DNA of 49,473 bases from a virus: positions 1 to 49,473 of IMG/VR virus record IMGVR_UViG_3300035691_000008. One strand, given 5' to 3'. How positions within the stretch are numbered: position 1 is the stretch's first letter; each line of letters opens with the position of its first letter. The notes below the pieces were generated by a model. The model saw only the letters and a program-made list of their open reading frames with translations, was not told the origin of the DNA and did not search any database. Positions 39,666-47,828 of the stretch are shown here, one piece after another. The position numbers and the translations under genes were made by a program.

Positions 39666-40051
39666 CCGCCACCACGAGGACGCGGCGTGCCTTTCACCCG
39701 AAGGCAGGCGCCCCGCTGAGCGAGCGGGAGATCCAGGTACTGAGGCGGATCAGCCAGGGCCACAGCAACGCCCGGATCGGCCGCAACCTCAGCGTGTCGG
39801 AGGACACCGTCAAGACCCACGTGCGGCACATCCTCGTCAAGCTCTGCGCCCGCGACCGCGCGCATGCGGTGTTCCTCGGCGTGCGCGCCGGGGTTGTGCC
39901 TGTCAGGCCCGCTCAGAGGCCGACCCCAGTCCCTCCTGCACCTGGCCGCATCCCGCCTCACATGTGGCGGCCGATCACCGACCAGCACAAGGCGCATTGC
40001 CCCGCCTTGCACGGTGAGAAGAGCTGCGCCTGCACCGCGGAGCGTGCCTGA
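39662..40051 (+). CDS. LuxR-type HTH DNA-binding protein
   Basis: A 129-aa protein, ATG 39662 overlapping the annealing-protein stop. Residues about 18-75 are a GerE/LuxR HTH: LSEREIQVLRRISQGHSNAR, IGRNLSVSEDTVKTHVRHIL, then CARDRAHAVFLG. There is no receiver or ligand-binding domain. The C-terminal 30 residues contain HKAHCPALHGEKSCACT, a possible zinc site. It may be an early-to-late regulator of phage or host genes. Stand-alone LuxR-type domains are known in actinophages. Confidence 0.85.
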   Translation: MTATTRTRRAFHPKAGAPLSEREIQVLRRISQGHSNARIGRNLSVSEDTVKTHVRHILVKLCARDRAHAVFLGVRAGVVPVRPAQRPTPVPPAPGRIPPHMWRPITDQHKAHCPALHGEKSCACTAERA

Positions 40052-40422
40052 TGACCTCGTTCTGGTTGATCCTGCTGGGCACGGTCATCGCCGTGATGGT
40101 CATCGGCTGGTGGTGGATGCGTCTGCACCCCGACGTCGACGAGACCGAGGAGCAGGCTGCCGCCGACCTGGATATCCAGGCGGCCAAGCACCGCGAGGTC
40201 GCGCTCCCGCCGCCCGGCCCCGCGCTCCAACTCCAGTCGGAGCTGTCGCCGAGGGACAACCTCGCTACGCGCGTGGCGTTGGCGAGGATCGTCGTGCCGC
40301 TGGCTGCGATCCCCAGGGGGAGGCGGACCCGCGAACAGCGGCGCCTGCTGGCCGCTCTGCGGTACACGATCCGATCCCTGCTGGCGCAGGCCTCCCGGAA
40401 CGACCAGGAGTCGATCCGATGA
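40051..40422 (+). CDS. Hypothetical N-terminally anchored membrane protein
   Basis: A 123-aa protein, ATG 40051 sharing one base with the upstream TGA. Residues 3-22 (SFWLILLGTVIAVMVIGWWW) are a membrane helix; the rest is cytoplasmic, acidic then basic (VDETEEQAAADLDIQAAKHR; AIPRGRRTREQRRLLAALRY). Followed by another membrane protein gene with overlap. No known family. Confidence 0.7.
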   Translation: MTSFWLILLGTVIAVMVIGWWWMRLHPDVDETEEQAAADLDIQAAKHREVALPPPGPALQLQSELSPRDNLATRVALARIVVPLAAIPRGRRTREQRRLLAALRYTIRSLLAQASRNDQESIR

Positions 40423-40640
40423 CCGCCACCAGGTTTGCGGTCGGCGCGGCGGTCGCCGTGATCGTCATCGCCGTGGCCGTGGTGGTCATCCTGCTGTGGG
40501 CCGAGGCCATCCACGACGACGACTGCGTCGGGTTCGACACCGACGACCAGGGCGGCGACGAGCCGGGGGAGACGGACGGCTGGTCCGAAGTGGACGAAGC
40601 CGCGCTCAACGACCTACTCATGAGAGGACATGGACCGTGA
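40419..40640 (+). CDS. Small membrane protein
   Basis: A 73-aa protein, ATG 40419 overlapping the previous stop. Residues 5-28 (RFAVGAAVAVIVIAVAVVVI) form one helix, followed by an acidic tail (FDTDDQGGDEPGETDGWSEV). Coupled to the next gene by GTGA. Pairing with 40051-40422 suggests a small membrane complex. Unknown. Confidence 0.65.
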   Translation: MTATRFAVGAAVAVIVIAVAVVVILLWAEAIHDDDCVGFDTDDQGGDEPGETDGWSEVDEAALNDLLMRGHGP

Positions 40641-40963
40641 CCCAACCGTCCACACAGGACACCACCAGCGAGGCGCAGGACTTCCTCGTTGTCATGGCCA
40701 ACCTGAACAAGGGCCGCACCGTGGCCGAGCTGACCACGAAAATGCAGGAGCTGGTCGCCGCAGTCATCGCGACCAAGAAGGGCGGCACCCTCAAGCTCGA
40801 CATCACGGTCACGCCGATCAAGAACGTGACCGACGACGAGGTCGAGGTCGCCGACCGCATCACCATCAAGCTCCCCACCCACGACCGGTTCGTCACCCGG
40901 TTCTTCGTGGACGACGGCTCCAACCTCGTCCGCAACCCCGTCAACCAAGCCAACCTGTTCTAG
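40637..40963 (+). CDS. Hypothetical protein upstream of DUF2303 gene
   Basis: A 108-aa protein, GTG 40637. It has a helix (VAELTTKMQELVAAVIATKK), then strands GTLKLDITVTPIKNV and ADRITIKLPTHDRFVTRFFV. A conserved alpha/beta appearance with a short C-terminal tail ending NQANLF. Homologues typically sit beside DUF2303 genes in phage early operons, but their role is unknown. Confidence 0.7.
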   Translation: MTQPSTQDTTSEAQDFLVVMANLNKGRTVAELTTKMQELVAAVIATKKGGTLKLDITVTPIKNVTDDEVEVADRITIKLPTHDRFVTRFFVDDGSNLVRNPVNQANLF

Positions 40964-40975
40964 GAGAACGCATCC

Positions 40976-41851
40976 ATGTCTCAGTCCCTTGACGCCGAGG
41001 TCGCCAGCCTTCCCTCCGCGTTCGAGACCGCCGCCGACCTTGGCCGCCGAGACTCCGGCCGAGTCCCCGATCCGTACTCGCTGGAGCCGGACACCAGCAT
41101 CGTCGTCGTCCGCGTCCGCAACGACGAGACCATCCAGACCCACGACCTGGAGCGCTACCTCGAGGTGCCGCGCACCACCCGGGGACACGCCGACCTGCAC
41201 GACCCCGACGGGTTCATCGCCTACGTCAACCGACTCTCCGACACCGAGCGCACCACCGTGTGGGCCGACGAGAAGGCGGGCACCATCACCGCTGTCCTCG
41301 ACGACCACGCAGACGCCGACGCCGCCGGCTGGCGCCAGCACACCGTCAAGCTCACCCTGCGCGCCGACGAGGACTGGCAGCGGTGGGTCGCGCTGGACCG
41401 CAAGCTCTCCTCCCATCAGGAGTTCGCCGACTTCATCGACGGCAACTACCACGTCATCACTCGCCCGGACGCCGCGACCATGCGCGAGGTCTCAACCTCC
41501 ATGCAGGCCAAGCGGAACGTCACCTTCAACAGCCAGGTTCGGCTGGACAACAACGATGTCCAGTTGACCTACGTCGAGAACACCACTGCCCAGGCCGGCA
41601 AGAACGGCAGCCTGGAGGTGCCCCGGGAGTTCGACATCCAGCTCAGCCCGTTCGTTGGCTGCGACCCGATCCCGCTCACCGCTCGCCTGCGCTACGCCAT
41701 CGTCGACGGACACCTGCGCCTCGGCTTTGTGCTGATCCGACCGGACCTCGCACGACTGGACGTGTTCGAGTCGACGGTTCGGAAGATCCACGACGAGCTG
41801 CTCGGCGACATCCCCGTGTTGTACGGCACCGCGCCCGCCTCGCTGCGATGA
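40976..41851 (+). CDS. DUF2303 family protein
   Basis: A 291-aa protein, ATG 40976 with TAGGAGAAC upstream. Features include HDLERYLEVPRTTRGHADLH, then FIAYVNRLSDTERTTVWAD, VKLTLRADEDWQRWVALDRK, FADFIDGNYHVITRPDAATM and EVPREFDIQLSPFVGCDPIP, the ordered blocks of DUF2303 proteins. These are widespread in phage early regions near recombination genes; the function is not established. Length is normal for the family. Confidence 0.85.
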   Translation: MSQSLDAEVASLPSAFETAADLGRRDSGRVPDPYSLEPDTSIVVVRVRNDETIQTHDLERYLEVPRTTRGHADLHDPDGFIAYVNRLSDTERTTVWADEKAGTITAVLDDHADADAAGWRQHTVKLTLRADEDWQRWVALDRKLSSHQEFADFIDGNYHVITRPDAATMREVSTSMQAKRNVTFNSQVRLDNNDVQLTYVENTTAQAGKNGSLEVPREFDIQLSPFVGCDPIPLTARLRYAIVDGHLRLGFVLIRPDLARLDVFESTVRKIHDELLGDIPVLYGTAPASLR

Positions 41852-42093
41852 CCAAGCAGCAGCCCCGGCCGCCGCACCCGTGCCCGTGCGGGTGCGGCAA
41901 CCAGATCCCGCACCACCTCCTGGCCTGCCAGGCGGGCTGGTACCTGCTGCCGCAGCCGTTGCGGCACCGCATCACCGGCGGCGGCGCCGGCAGGCTCACC
42001 GCGGTCTCCGAAGCCCTGACGTGGTACCGCGAACACGTCCGCGACGGCGCGCCGCTGCCGGCGTCCACACGGGACGGAGACGACCGTGGCTGA
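41848..42093 (+). CDS. Small Cys-rich protein
   Basis: An 81-aa protein, ATG 41848 overlapping the DUF2303 stop. CPCGCGNQIPHHLLACQAGW (12-31) is a compact C-x-C-x-C ... C motif common in tiny actinophage zinc-binding proteins, followed by LPQPLRHRI. The remainder is polar. Possibly a metal-binding adaptor; unknown. Confidence 0.7.
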   Translation: MTKQQPRPPHPCPCGCGNQIPHHLLACQAGWYLLPQPLRHRITGGGAGRLTAVSEALTWYREHVRDGAPLPASTRDGDDRG

Positions 42094-42463
42094 ACCTCAG
42101 CACCTGTTCGCTCCGCACCCCGCCGAGCCGGCGCGGTGCATGGCCTGCGGACTGTCCGACCCGGACGGCGACCACGTCCAGGTCGAGGCCGACCCCAACC
42201 CGCCCGCCGTCGCACAGTCCATCGTGGACGCCGTCACCGACTTGACCGGCGACCGGCGCACAGCCCGCGACACCGCCGCCGCCGTGCTCGGCGCGCATCC
42301 CGAGGTCGGGGCGTTCCGCGTCGGCAACTCGGCGATCGCCGACATGGACCTCATGTGCCTGATCGACGCCGGCCGATTCGTCCTCGGCGAGCTCGACCAG
42401 ACCACCGGGCGCCACCCGACGAGGACTGATCCGGAGATGCCCCCGCCAGCAGCTCAGAACTAG
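42086..42463 (+). CDS. Hypothetical protein with CxxC motif
   Basis: A 125-aa protein, GTG 42086, overlapping the upstream gene by 8 bp. LFAPHPAEPARCMACGLSDP gives a CxxC near the N-terminus; the rest is helical (AQSIVDAVTDLTGDRRTARD; AVLGAHPEVGAFRVGNSAIA). No recognised family. Confidence 0.65.
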   Translation: MAEPQHLFAPHPAEPARCMACGLSDPDGDHVQVEADPNPPAVAQSIVDAVTDLTGDRRTARDTAAAVLGAHPEVGAFRVGNSAIADMDLMCLIDAGRFVLGELDQTTGRHPTRTDPEMPPPAAQN

Positions 42464-42482
42464 ATCGAGGGAGGTGTGTCCG

Positions 42483-43106
42483 ATGGCTGACACCTGCACC
42501 GGCACGTTCCAGTGCCGGGCCGTCGAGCACGACGAGGACACCGACTGCGACTCGGTGATCTACCGCCCACCGCAGTGCGCACACCACGTGGACGTCGGGT
42601 TCTGTCGGGAGTGCGCGGCGAACCCGCCGCCCGGCTGGCAGCTGGTGGACTGCGACCAGGGCCACCCGGTGATGTGGATGCCCGACGACGACTGGTCCTA
42701 CCCGCCGCCGTGCATGTACTGCTGCTACGACCTGATCAGCAAGCAGCACGCGCCGTGCAGGCACGCTGGGCACGGCCGGTGGCGGCGCTGGAAGATCACC
42801 CACAAGCTCAGCCTGTGGTCCTACAGCATGGGCATCACCGTCGGTGGCGCAACGACGTGGGACGGGCATTGCAACGGCTGCCTGAACTCCGTCCGGTTCC
42901 GCGGGAAGCGGCACTACATCTTGGGGTGGCAGCGGGAGAAGTGGCGCTGCCTGTTGGTGATGCGGCACTGGCCGGGCGAGATGGTCGGCATGGGCCTATG
43001 TGGCAAGTGCGCGCCCTGGCCGTGCTGCGGCAGCACATTCGAAGCCCACACCGAGGACTGCCCCGAGCAGTTCGACCCTCGCGCGCTGGAGGTGTCGTGT
43101 GGGTAA
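42483..43106 (+). CDS. Hypothetical Cys/Trp-rich protein
   Basis: A 207-aa protein. ATG 42483 is chosen because GGGAGG lies about 10 bases upstream; an earlier GTG (42474) would be too close to that site. It has about 25 cysteines in several pairs (CMYCCY; HCNGC; CGKCAPWPCCG) with many His and Trp residues, implying two or more zinc sites. The middle (HKLSLWSYSMGITVGGATTW) is strand-rich. Possibly a nucleic-acid-binding multi-zinc protein; no family recognised. Confidence 0.75.
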   Translation: MADTCTGTFQCRAVEHDEDTDCDSVIYRPPQCAHHVDVGFCRECAANPPPGWQLVDCDQGHPVMWMPDDDWSYPPPCMYCCYDLISKQHAPCRHAGHGRWRRWKITHKLSLWSYSMGITVGGATTWDGHCNGCLNSVRFRGKRHYILGWQREKWRCLLVMRHWPGEMVGMGLCGKCAPWPCCGSTFEAHTEDCPEQFDPRALEVSCG

Positions 43107-43392
43107 GGCACAGCGAAACCGCGAGCAGCGCACCGCCGTGCGCTCAACCGGCGTGCGGGTCCGGGTCGACGGCGACCGGCTGGCCGGCATGCACATCCCC
43201 GAGCCTGTGCCAGGCCAGCACTCGTGGGGCATCTACGCCATGTGGCGGGTCACGCCGGCCACCTACCTCGCCGGCGAGTTCGAGCTGGACACCGAGAACC
43301 TCGTCACCGTCAGCCCGCTCGCGTGCCTGTGGTGCGAGCTGGGCTACTCGCCGGCGGTCGACGCCGCGCCGTGCGCAGGTGACCCGACATGA
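43099..43392 (+). CDS. Hypothetical protein
   Basis: A 97-aa protein from GTG 43099, with GGAGG six bases upstream inside the previous gene. A basic N-terminus (GKAQRNREQRTAVRSTGVRV) leads to strands (WGIYAMWRVTPATYL; GEFELDTENLVTVSPL) and a late CLWC pair. Unknown function. Confidence 0.65.
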   Translation: MGKAQRNREQRTAVRSTGVRVRVDGDRLAGMHIPEPVPGQHSWGIYAMWRVTPATYLAGEFELDTENLVTVSPLACLWCELGYSPAVDAAPCAGDPT

Positions 43393-44141
43393 GCACCAGC
43401 ACGTCCACCTACTACGAGAAGCTCGCGGCGATGGCGAAGCGGTTCGCCGGCGACACCGCCAACCACCAGATGACCGTGGCGCTCGACCAAGGCCTCTACC
43501 GGCACCTCAAGTTCCGCAACCCCAACCACAGCTGGCACTACTGGTTCGACCTGATCACCGTGCCGGGTGCGCTGATCTTCCAGGGCGACGGCGACTCGTT
43601 CGTGTTCCGCCGGCTGGAGGACATGTTCGAGTTCTTCCGCACCGCCAACGACACTGGCCGGCCGAACCTCGGGTACTGGGCGGAGAAGCTCACCAACGCC
43701 GGCGGCGAGCGGTCGGTGATGGTCTACGACCAGGACCTCCTGGACCAGCAGGTGCGCGAGGCCATCGCCGACCGCGCGGCGGACCTACCGGAGTTGGCCG
43801 GCGCCGTGCAGAGCGAGGTGCTCGACGAGCTGGTCGGGGACAGGACAGTCGACCTCAAGATCGTGGAGGACTTCCGCTACTGGGGCGCGGGTAAGACTCC
43901 GGAGTTCGAGTTCCACGATGTGTGGGAGTGGGGGGTCACCGACTACTCGTGGTGGTTCAGCTGGGCCTGCCACGCGATCGCATGGGGCATCGCGCAGTAC
44001 GACAGCCGCGGGTGCACCGACACGCCGCCGTCGACTCCCGGGCGCTCCGACGCCCCGGTGGCGGCTCCCGTTGAGGCGCCACCGATTCCCGTGCCCGCTC
44101 CTATGTACGTCACCGCGACCGTGGTCGGTGATGTCCTGTGA
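43389..44141 (+). CDS. Hypothetical protein
   Basis: A 250-aa protein, ATG 43389. The first 100 residues hold a distinctive block: YRHLKFRNPNHSWHYWFDLI, TVPGALIFQGDGDSFVFRRL, EDMFEFFRTAND. The middle is helical and acidic, and residues about 165-205 are Trp-rich (VWEWGVTDYSWWFSWACHAI). The tail is Pro/Ala-rich. I associate the HYWFDLITVPG-type block with conserved actinophage proteins of unknown function; no catalytic motif can be named. Confidence 0.75.
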   Translation: MSTSTSTYYEKLAAMAKRFAGDTANHQMTVALDQGLYRHLKFRNPNHSWHYWFDLITVPGALIFQGDGDSFVFRRLEDMFEFFRTANDTGRPNLGYWAEKLTNAGGERSVMVYDQDLLDQQVREAIADRAADLPELAGAVQSEVLDELVGDRTVDLKIVEDFRYWGAGKTPEFEFHDVWEWGVTDYSWWFSWACHAIAWGIAQYDSRGCTDTPPSTPGRSDAPVAAPVEAPPIPVPAPMYVTATVVGDVL

Positions 44142-44428
44142 CCGCCGACGCCGAGGTCGATTACATGCGGACCTACCGCGAGTTCTGGCAGGACATCGTC
44201 GAGACCGATGGCCAGCTCGACCTGGACAAGGTCGCCCGCGAACTCCACGACTTCAAGGGAATGCTCGAAGAGGTCCCCGGGATCGTCAGCCACGTCACCA
44301 ACGGCTTGCTATCCAAGCCGAACTACCGGGCAGCCAGCGTGATCACCGTCGCCGAAGAGGTCATGGAGGAACGCATCCAGACGGCGATCGCCGAGGCCAC
44401 CGGCTCGCCCGCTAAGGGGGCCGAGTGA
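44138..44428 (+). CDS. Hypothetical acidic helical protein
   Basis: A 96-aa protein, GTG 44138 (GTGA overlap). Nearly all helical: MRTYREFWQDIVETDGQLDL, DKVARELHDFKGMLEEVPGI, then VTNGLLSKPNYRAASVITVA and EEVMEERIQ. The pattern is typical of small phage regulators that bind other proteins. Unknown. It directly precedes the DpdA-like gene. Confidence 0.7.
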   Translation: MTADAEVDYMRTYREFWQDIVETDGQLDLDKVARELHDFKGMLEEVPGIVSHVTNGLLSKPNYRAASVITVAEEVMEERIQTAIAEATGSPAKGAE

Positions 44429-45231
44429 TCAACACCTACTACACGGGCACGCACGAGCCGTCGTGGCTGGCCAAGGTCGACATACCGCTGTTCGTGTCGC
44501 ACAGGCGGCTGACCTGCCGGCGCACCCTGCCACGCGCCACCTGCCACTGGGCGCTGGACTCCGGCGGGTTCTCCGAGCTGAGCCTGTACGGCACGTGGCG
44601 CACCACCCCGGCCGAGTACCACACCGCCGTGCGCCGCTACGACGAGGAGATCGGCGAACTCGGGTGGGCCGCACCGCAGGACTGGATGTGCGAGCCGATC
44701 ATGCTGGCGCGCACCGGCCTGACCGTCGCCGAGCACCAGCGCCGCACAGTGGACAACTTCGTGCTGCTGCAGGACTTGTGGGGCGACCGGATCACCTCGC
44801 CTTACATGCCGGTGCTGCAGGGCTGGGACCGTGACGACTACCTACGCTGCATCGACCTGTACGAGGCGGCCGGCGTCCAACTGGACGAGTACCCGGTCGT
44901 CGGGGTCGGTTCGGTGTGTCGCCGGCAGGCCACTACGGAGATCGTCACGATCCTGACCGCGATCAGGCAGGTCGACCCTGGCATGCCGCTGCACGGGTTC
45001 GGGGTGAAGGTCAAGGGCCTGCAGCAGGCCGCACACCTTCTGGAGTGCGCCGACTCGATGGCCTGGTCCTACGACGCCCGCCGTTCTGCCCCGCTGCGTG
45101 GCTGCACCACCCACCGCAACTGCGCCTCGTGCCTGCCCTACGCGTTGGCCTGGCGTGGCCGAGTGCTCGCCTCGATCGGCCAGCCGCCGGTTGATCAACT
45201 GGATCTGTTCCGGGAGGTGACGGCGGCATGA
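44425..45231 (+). CDS. DpdA-like (TGT-fold) deazapurine DNA modification protein
   Basis: A 268-aa protein, GTG 44425. It has the tRNA-guanine transglycosylase-like pattern of the DpdA family: YYTGTHEPSWLAKV, VPLFVSHRRL-type start, WALDSGGFSELSLYG (DSGGF matches the TGT substrate-binding Asp loop), WAAPQDWMCEPIML, VVGVGSVCRRQAT, LHGFGVKVKGL and ADSMAWSYDARR (catalytic Asp candidate). A C-terminal H-x2-C-x2-C (THRNCASC) could hold zinc. DpdA enzymes swap guanine in DNA for a 7-deazaguanine base. No preQ0 synthesis genes are seen here, so the host must supply the base if it is active. It is coupled to a DNA methyltransferase by a 4-bp overlap. Confidence 0.8.
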   Translation: MINTYYTGTHEPSWLAKVDIPLFVSHRRLTCRRTLPRATCHWALDSGGFSELSLYGTWRTTPAEYHTAVRRYDEEIGELGWAAPQDWMCEPIMLARTGLTVAEHQRRTVDNFVLLQDLWGDRITSPYMPVLQGWDRDDYLRCIDLYEAAGVQLDEYPVVGVGSVCRRQATTEIVTILTAIRQVDPGMPLHGFGVKVKGLQQAAHLLECADSMAWSYDARRSAPLRGCTTHRNCASCLPYALAWRGRVLASIGQPPVDQLDLFREVTAA

Positions 45232-46064
45232 GCATGCCCCCGTTCGCCTACTTCGGCGGAAAGACCAGCACGGCAGCCAGGATCGTGGGCCGGTTCCCGC
45301 CACATGGGCACTACGTTGAGCCGTTCGCCGGGTCGCTCGCGGTGTTGCTTGCCAAGCCGCCGTCGCTGATGGAGACCGTCAACGACCTCGACGGCGACCT
45401 GATGGTGTTCTGGCGGATGTTGCGGGACCAGCCAGCCGAGCTGGCGCGGGTGTGCCAGCTGACGCCGCACTCGCGAGCCGAGTGGGAGTCCAGCGCGGAC
45501 CTCGATGTGTCCGACCCCCTCGAGCGTGCCCGCCGGGTGTGGGTGCGCCTGACGCAGGGCCGCAGCGGCAGGCTGCTGCGCACCGGATGGCGCCACTACG
45601 TCGCGCAGGTCGGCGTGGGCACCGCCTTCCCGTCCTACCTGGACGGCTACGTCGACCGGATGGCCGCCGCAGCGCAGCGTCTGCACCACGTGACGCTGGA
45701 GTGCCGGCCGGCGCTGGAGATCATCGAACGGTACGGCGCCGGCGATGACGTCCTGATCTACGCCGACCCGCCCTACCTCGGCTCCGCGCGCGGCAGCTAC
45801 GACAAGGGCTACCGCCACGAGATGCGCGACGAGCAAGCCCACCGCGACCTCGCCGCCGCGCTGCACCGCTGCCGCGCCACCGTCGTGCTGTCCGGATACG
45901 CCTCCGACCTCTACGACCTCGAGCTGTACCCGGACTGGCACCGCACCACCTTCGTCTCCGGCACCGGTCACGGCGTCGACGGAGGCTCCAACCGCACCGA
46001 GGTCTTGTGGTCCAACCGTGCGGCCACTCCTGACCTGTTCACCATTGGGGAGGCGTCGGCATGA
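45228..46064 (+). CDS. DNA adenine methyltransferase (D12 class, Dam-like)
   Basis: A 278-aa protein, ATG 45228. Motif X is AYFGGKTSTA (7-16); motif I is YVEPFAGSLAVL (29-40); motif IV is the catalytic ADPPYLGS (DPPY 180-183); the region RGSYDKGYRHEM follows as usual. VVLSGYAS is motif V/VI. It should transfer a methyl group from S-adenosylmethionine to N6 of adenine at an unknown site. No restriction enzyme gene accompanies it, so protection of phage DNA is the likely use. It sits between the DpdA-like and HerA-like genes in one overlapping run. Confidence 0.9.
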   Translation: MSMPPFAYFGGKTSTAARIVGRFPPHGHYVEPFAGSLAVLLAKPPSLMETVNDLDGDLMVFWRMLRDQPAELARVCQLTPHSRAEWESSADLDVSDPLERARRVWVRLTQGRSGRLLRTGWRHYVAQVGVGTAFPSYLDGYVDRMAAAAQRLHHVTLECRPALEIIERYGAGDDVLIYADPPYLGSARGSYDKGYRHEMRDEQAHRDLAAALHRCRATVVLSGYASDLYDLELYPDWHRTTFVSGTGHGVDGGSNRTEVLWSNRAATPDLFTIGEASA

Positions 46065-47152
46065 CCGTGCAGAAACTCAAGGTCGAGCCAGCGCTGCACA
46101 TCGCGGACGGGTTCGACCTCGACGTCGACTACGTCGCCGGCGGCACCTTCGCCCTGCTCGCGAAGAAGGGCGCTGGCAAGACCTACACCGGCCGGGTCAT
46201 GGCCGAAGAGCTGTGGCGGGCGCGGGTGCCGTTCGTGGCGATCGACCCGATGGGCGCCTGGTGGGGGCTGCGGTCGTCGGCCGACGGCACCACGGGAGGT
46301 ATCCCGGTCGCGATCTTCGGTGGGGAGCACGGCGACGCCCCGCTCGAACGCACCGGCGGCGCGCTGATGGCCGACCTGGTCGTCGACGAGCGGCTGTCGA
46401 TGATCCTCGACCTGAAGGGCCTGGGCTCGCGTGCGGCGGAGCGGCAGTTCGCGCACGACTTCCTCGACCGGCTCTACCGCCGCAACCGCGAGCTGGTGCA
46501 CCTGTTCGTTGACGAGGCCGACCTGTTCGCCCCGCAGAAGCCACAGGCCGGCGACCAGCAGCTGCTGGGGGTGACCGAGAACATCGTGCGCCGCGGCCGC
46601 AACGCCGGCATAGGCATCACGCTGATCACCCAGCGGCCGGCGGTGCTGAACAAGGACGTCCTCACCCAGGTCGACGGGCTGGTCGCGCTGCGGATCACCG
46701 GCTACACCGACCGGGAAGCGATCGACGACTGGGTCCGCGGGCACGCCGACCAAGACGCGGCGCGGGAAGTCAAGGGCACGCTGGCCGGACTTGGCAACGG
46801 CGAGTGCTGGTGGTGGGTCCCCGAACTCGGTGTGCTGCGGCGGGTGCAGGTGCGGCGCGCCGGCACGTTCGACTCCTCGCCGACCCGCCGGCGTGGCGAT
46901 CAGGTGCGGGAGCCGCGCGGGTTCGCCGACATCGACATGGCCACCATCAAGGATCGGATGGCCGCCACGATCGAGCGCAGCCAGGCCGAGGACCCCAAGC
47001 AGCTGCGCGACGGCGGCGTCGTGGTGCAACGCCACCCGGCAGGCTCCGGCCTCGTTAATCCATGCCCAATCCACGGCTGGTACCGGCTGGTGTTGAGCGA
47101 CGCGAAAGCGATGTGCGCCTGCGGGCGAGGAGGAGAGACCGACCGTGGATGA
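46061..47152 (+). CDS. HerA/FtsK-like P-loop ATPase
   Basis: A 363-aa protein, ATG 46061. LLAKKGAGKTYTG (Walker A, Lys40), VHLFVDEADLFAP (Walker B, Asp151-Glu152) and GIGITLITQRPAVLNKDVLT (sensor region with Gln-Arg) are those of HerA-type hexameric translocases. The N-terminal segment before the P-loop is short. The C-terminus holds CPIHGW and CACGRGG, a possible zinc knuckle. HerA relatives drive DNA translocation with nucleases or act in defence complexes. No NurA partner is adjacent. Contiguity with the modification genes suggests a shared process, though a replication or packaging role is possible. Confidence 0.85.
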   Translation: MTVQKLKVEPALHIADGFDLDVDYVAGGTFALLAKKGAGKTYTGRVMAEELWRARVPFVAIDPMGAWWGLRSSADGTTGGIPVAIFGGEHGDAPLERTGGALMADLVVDERLSMILDLKGLGSRAAERQFAHDFLDRLYRRNRELVHLFVDEADLFAPQKPQAGDQQLLGVTENIVRRGRNAGIGITLITQRPAVLNKDVLTQVDGLVALRITGYTDREAIDDWVRGHADQDAAREVKGTLAGLGNGECWWWVPELGVLRRVQVRRAGTFDSSPTRRRGDQVREPRGFADIDMATIKDRMAATIERSQAEDPKQLRDGGVVVQRHPAGSGLVNPCPIHGWYRLVLSDAKAMCACGRGGETDRG

Positions 47153-47828
47153 CCAGATCCCCGACCAGATCCCCGACCGGATCGCTCGGCTGCCCAAGAA
47201 CAAAGCCGGCTACCCGATCCCGTGGTTCGTCGGCTATGTCGACGGCGAACCGGACTTCCGTGTCATCCGCGCGGGCGGCATCCGAGACGCGGTCCAGTTC
47301 GGGCGGTGTTGGGTATGCGGCCAACCACGCGGCAGCTACGCGGCCTTCACCATCGGCCCGATGTGCGCGGTCAACCGGATCTCCGCCGAGCCGCCAGCAC
47401 ACCGCGACTGCGCGATCTACTCAGCCACCCACTGCCCATTCCTGACCACACCGAACATGGTCCGCCGCGAACGACACATCCCGGAAGGTGCGACCAACCC
47501 GGCCGGGGTCATGATCAAACGCAATCCGGGTGTCGCCCTGGTGTGGATCAGCAAGCGCTGGAAGATGGGCCGCGTCGGCGATGGTGTGCTGTTCGACGTC
47601 GGCGACCCGCACGCCACGCACTGGTACGCCCACGGCCGAGAAGCCACCCGGGCCGAGGTGCTCGCGTCCATCGACTCCGGACTGCCCGCGCTGCGCGCCG
47701 TCGCCGAGAAGGACGGGCCGCTCGCCGTGGCCGAGCTGGAGTCCATGACCCTTCGGGCCATGGCGCTCCTACCACCAGAGGCCGCCGTGCTGCACGAGGC
47801 AGTCGCCCGCGGGGGCGGCCATGGCTGA
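47145..47828 (+). CDS. Conserved hypothetical phage protein
   Basis: A 227-aa protein, GTG 47145, overlapping the ATPase by 8 bp. It begins with a repeated IPDQ/IPDR stretch encoded by a 12-bp tandem repeat, then ARLPKNKAGYPIPWFVGYVD, CWVCGQPRG, TIGPMCAVNRISAEPPAH, RDCAIYSATHCPFL and RRERHIPEG. The Cys and His positions suggest a metal-binding domain. Similar sequences are frequent in actinophage early regions, but I know of no assigned function. Confidence 0.75.
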   Translation: MDDQIPDQIPDRIARLPKNKAGYPIPWFVGYVDGEPDFRVIRAGGIRDAVQFGRCWVCGQPRGSYAAFTIGPMCAVNRISAEPPAHRDCAIYSATHCPFLTTPNMVRRERHIPEGATNPAGVMIKRNPGVALVWISKRWKMGRVGDGVLFDVGDPHATHWYAHGREATRAEVLASIDSGLPALRAVAEKDGPLAVAELESMTLRAMALLPPEAAVLHEAVARGGGHG

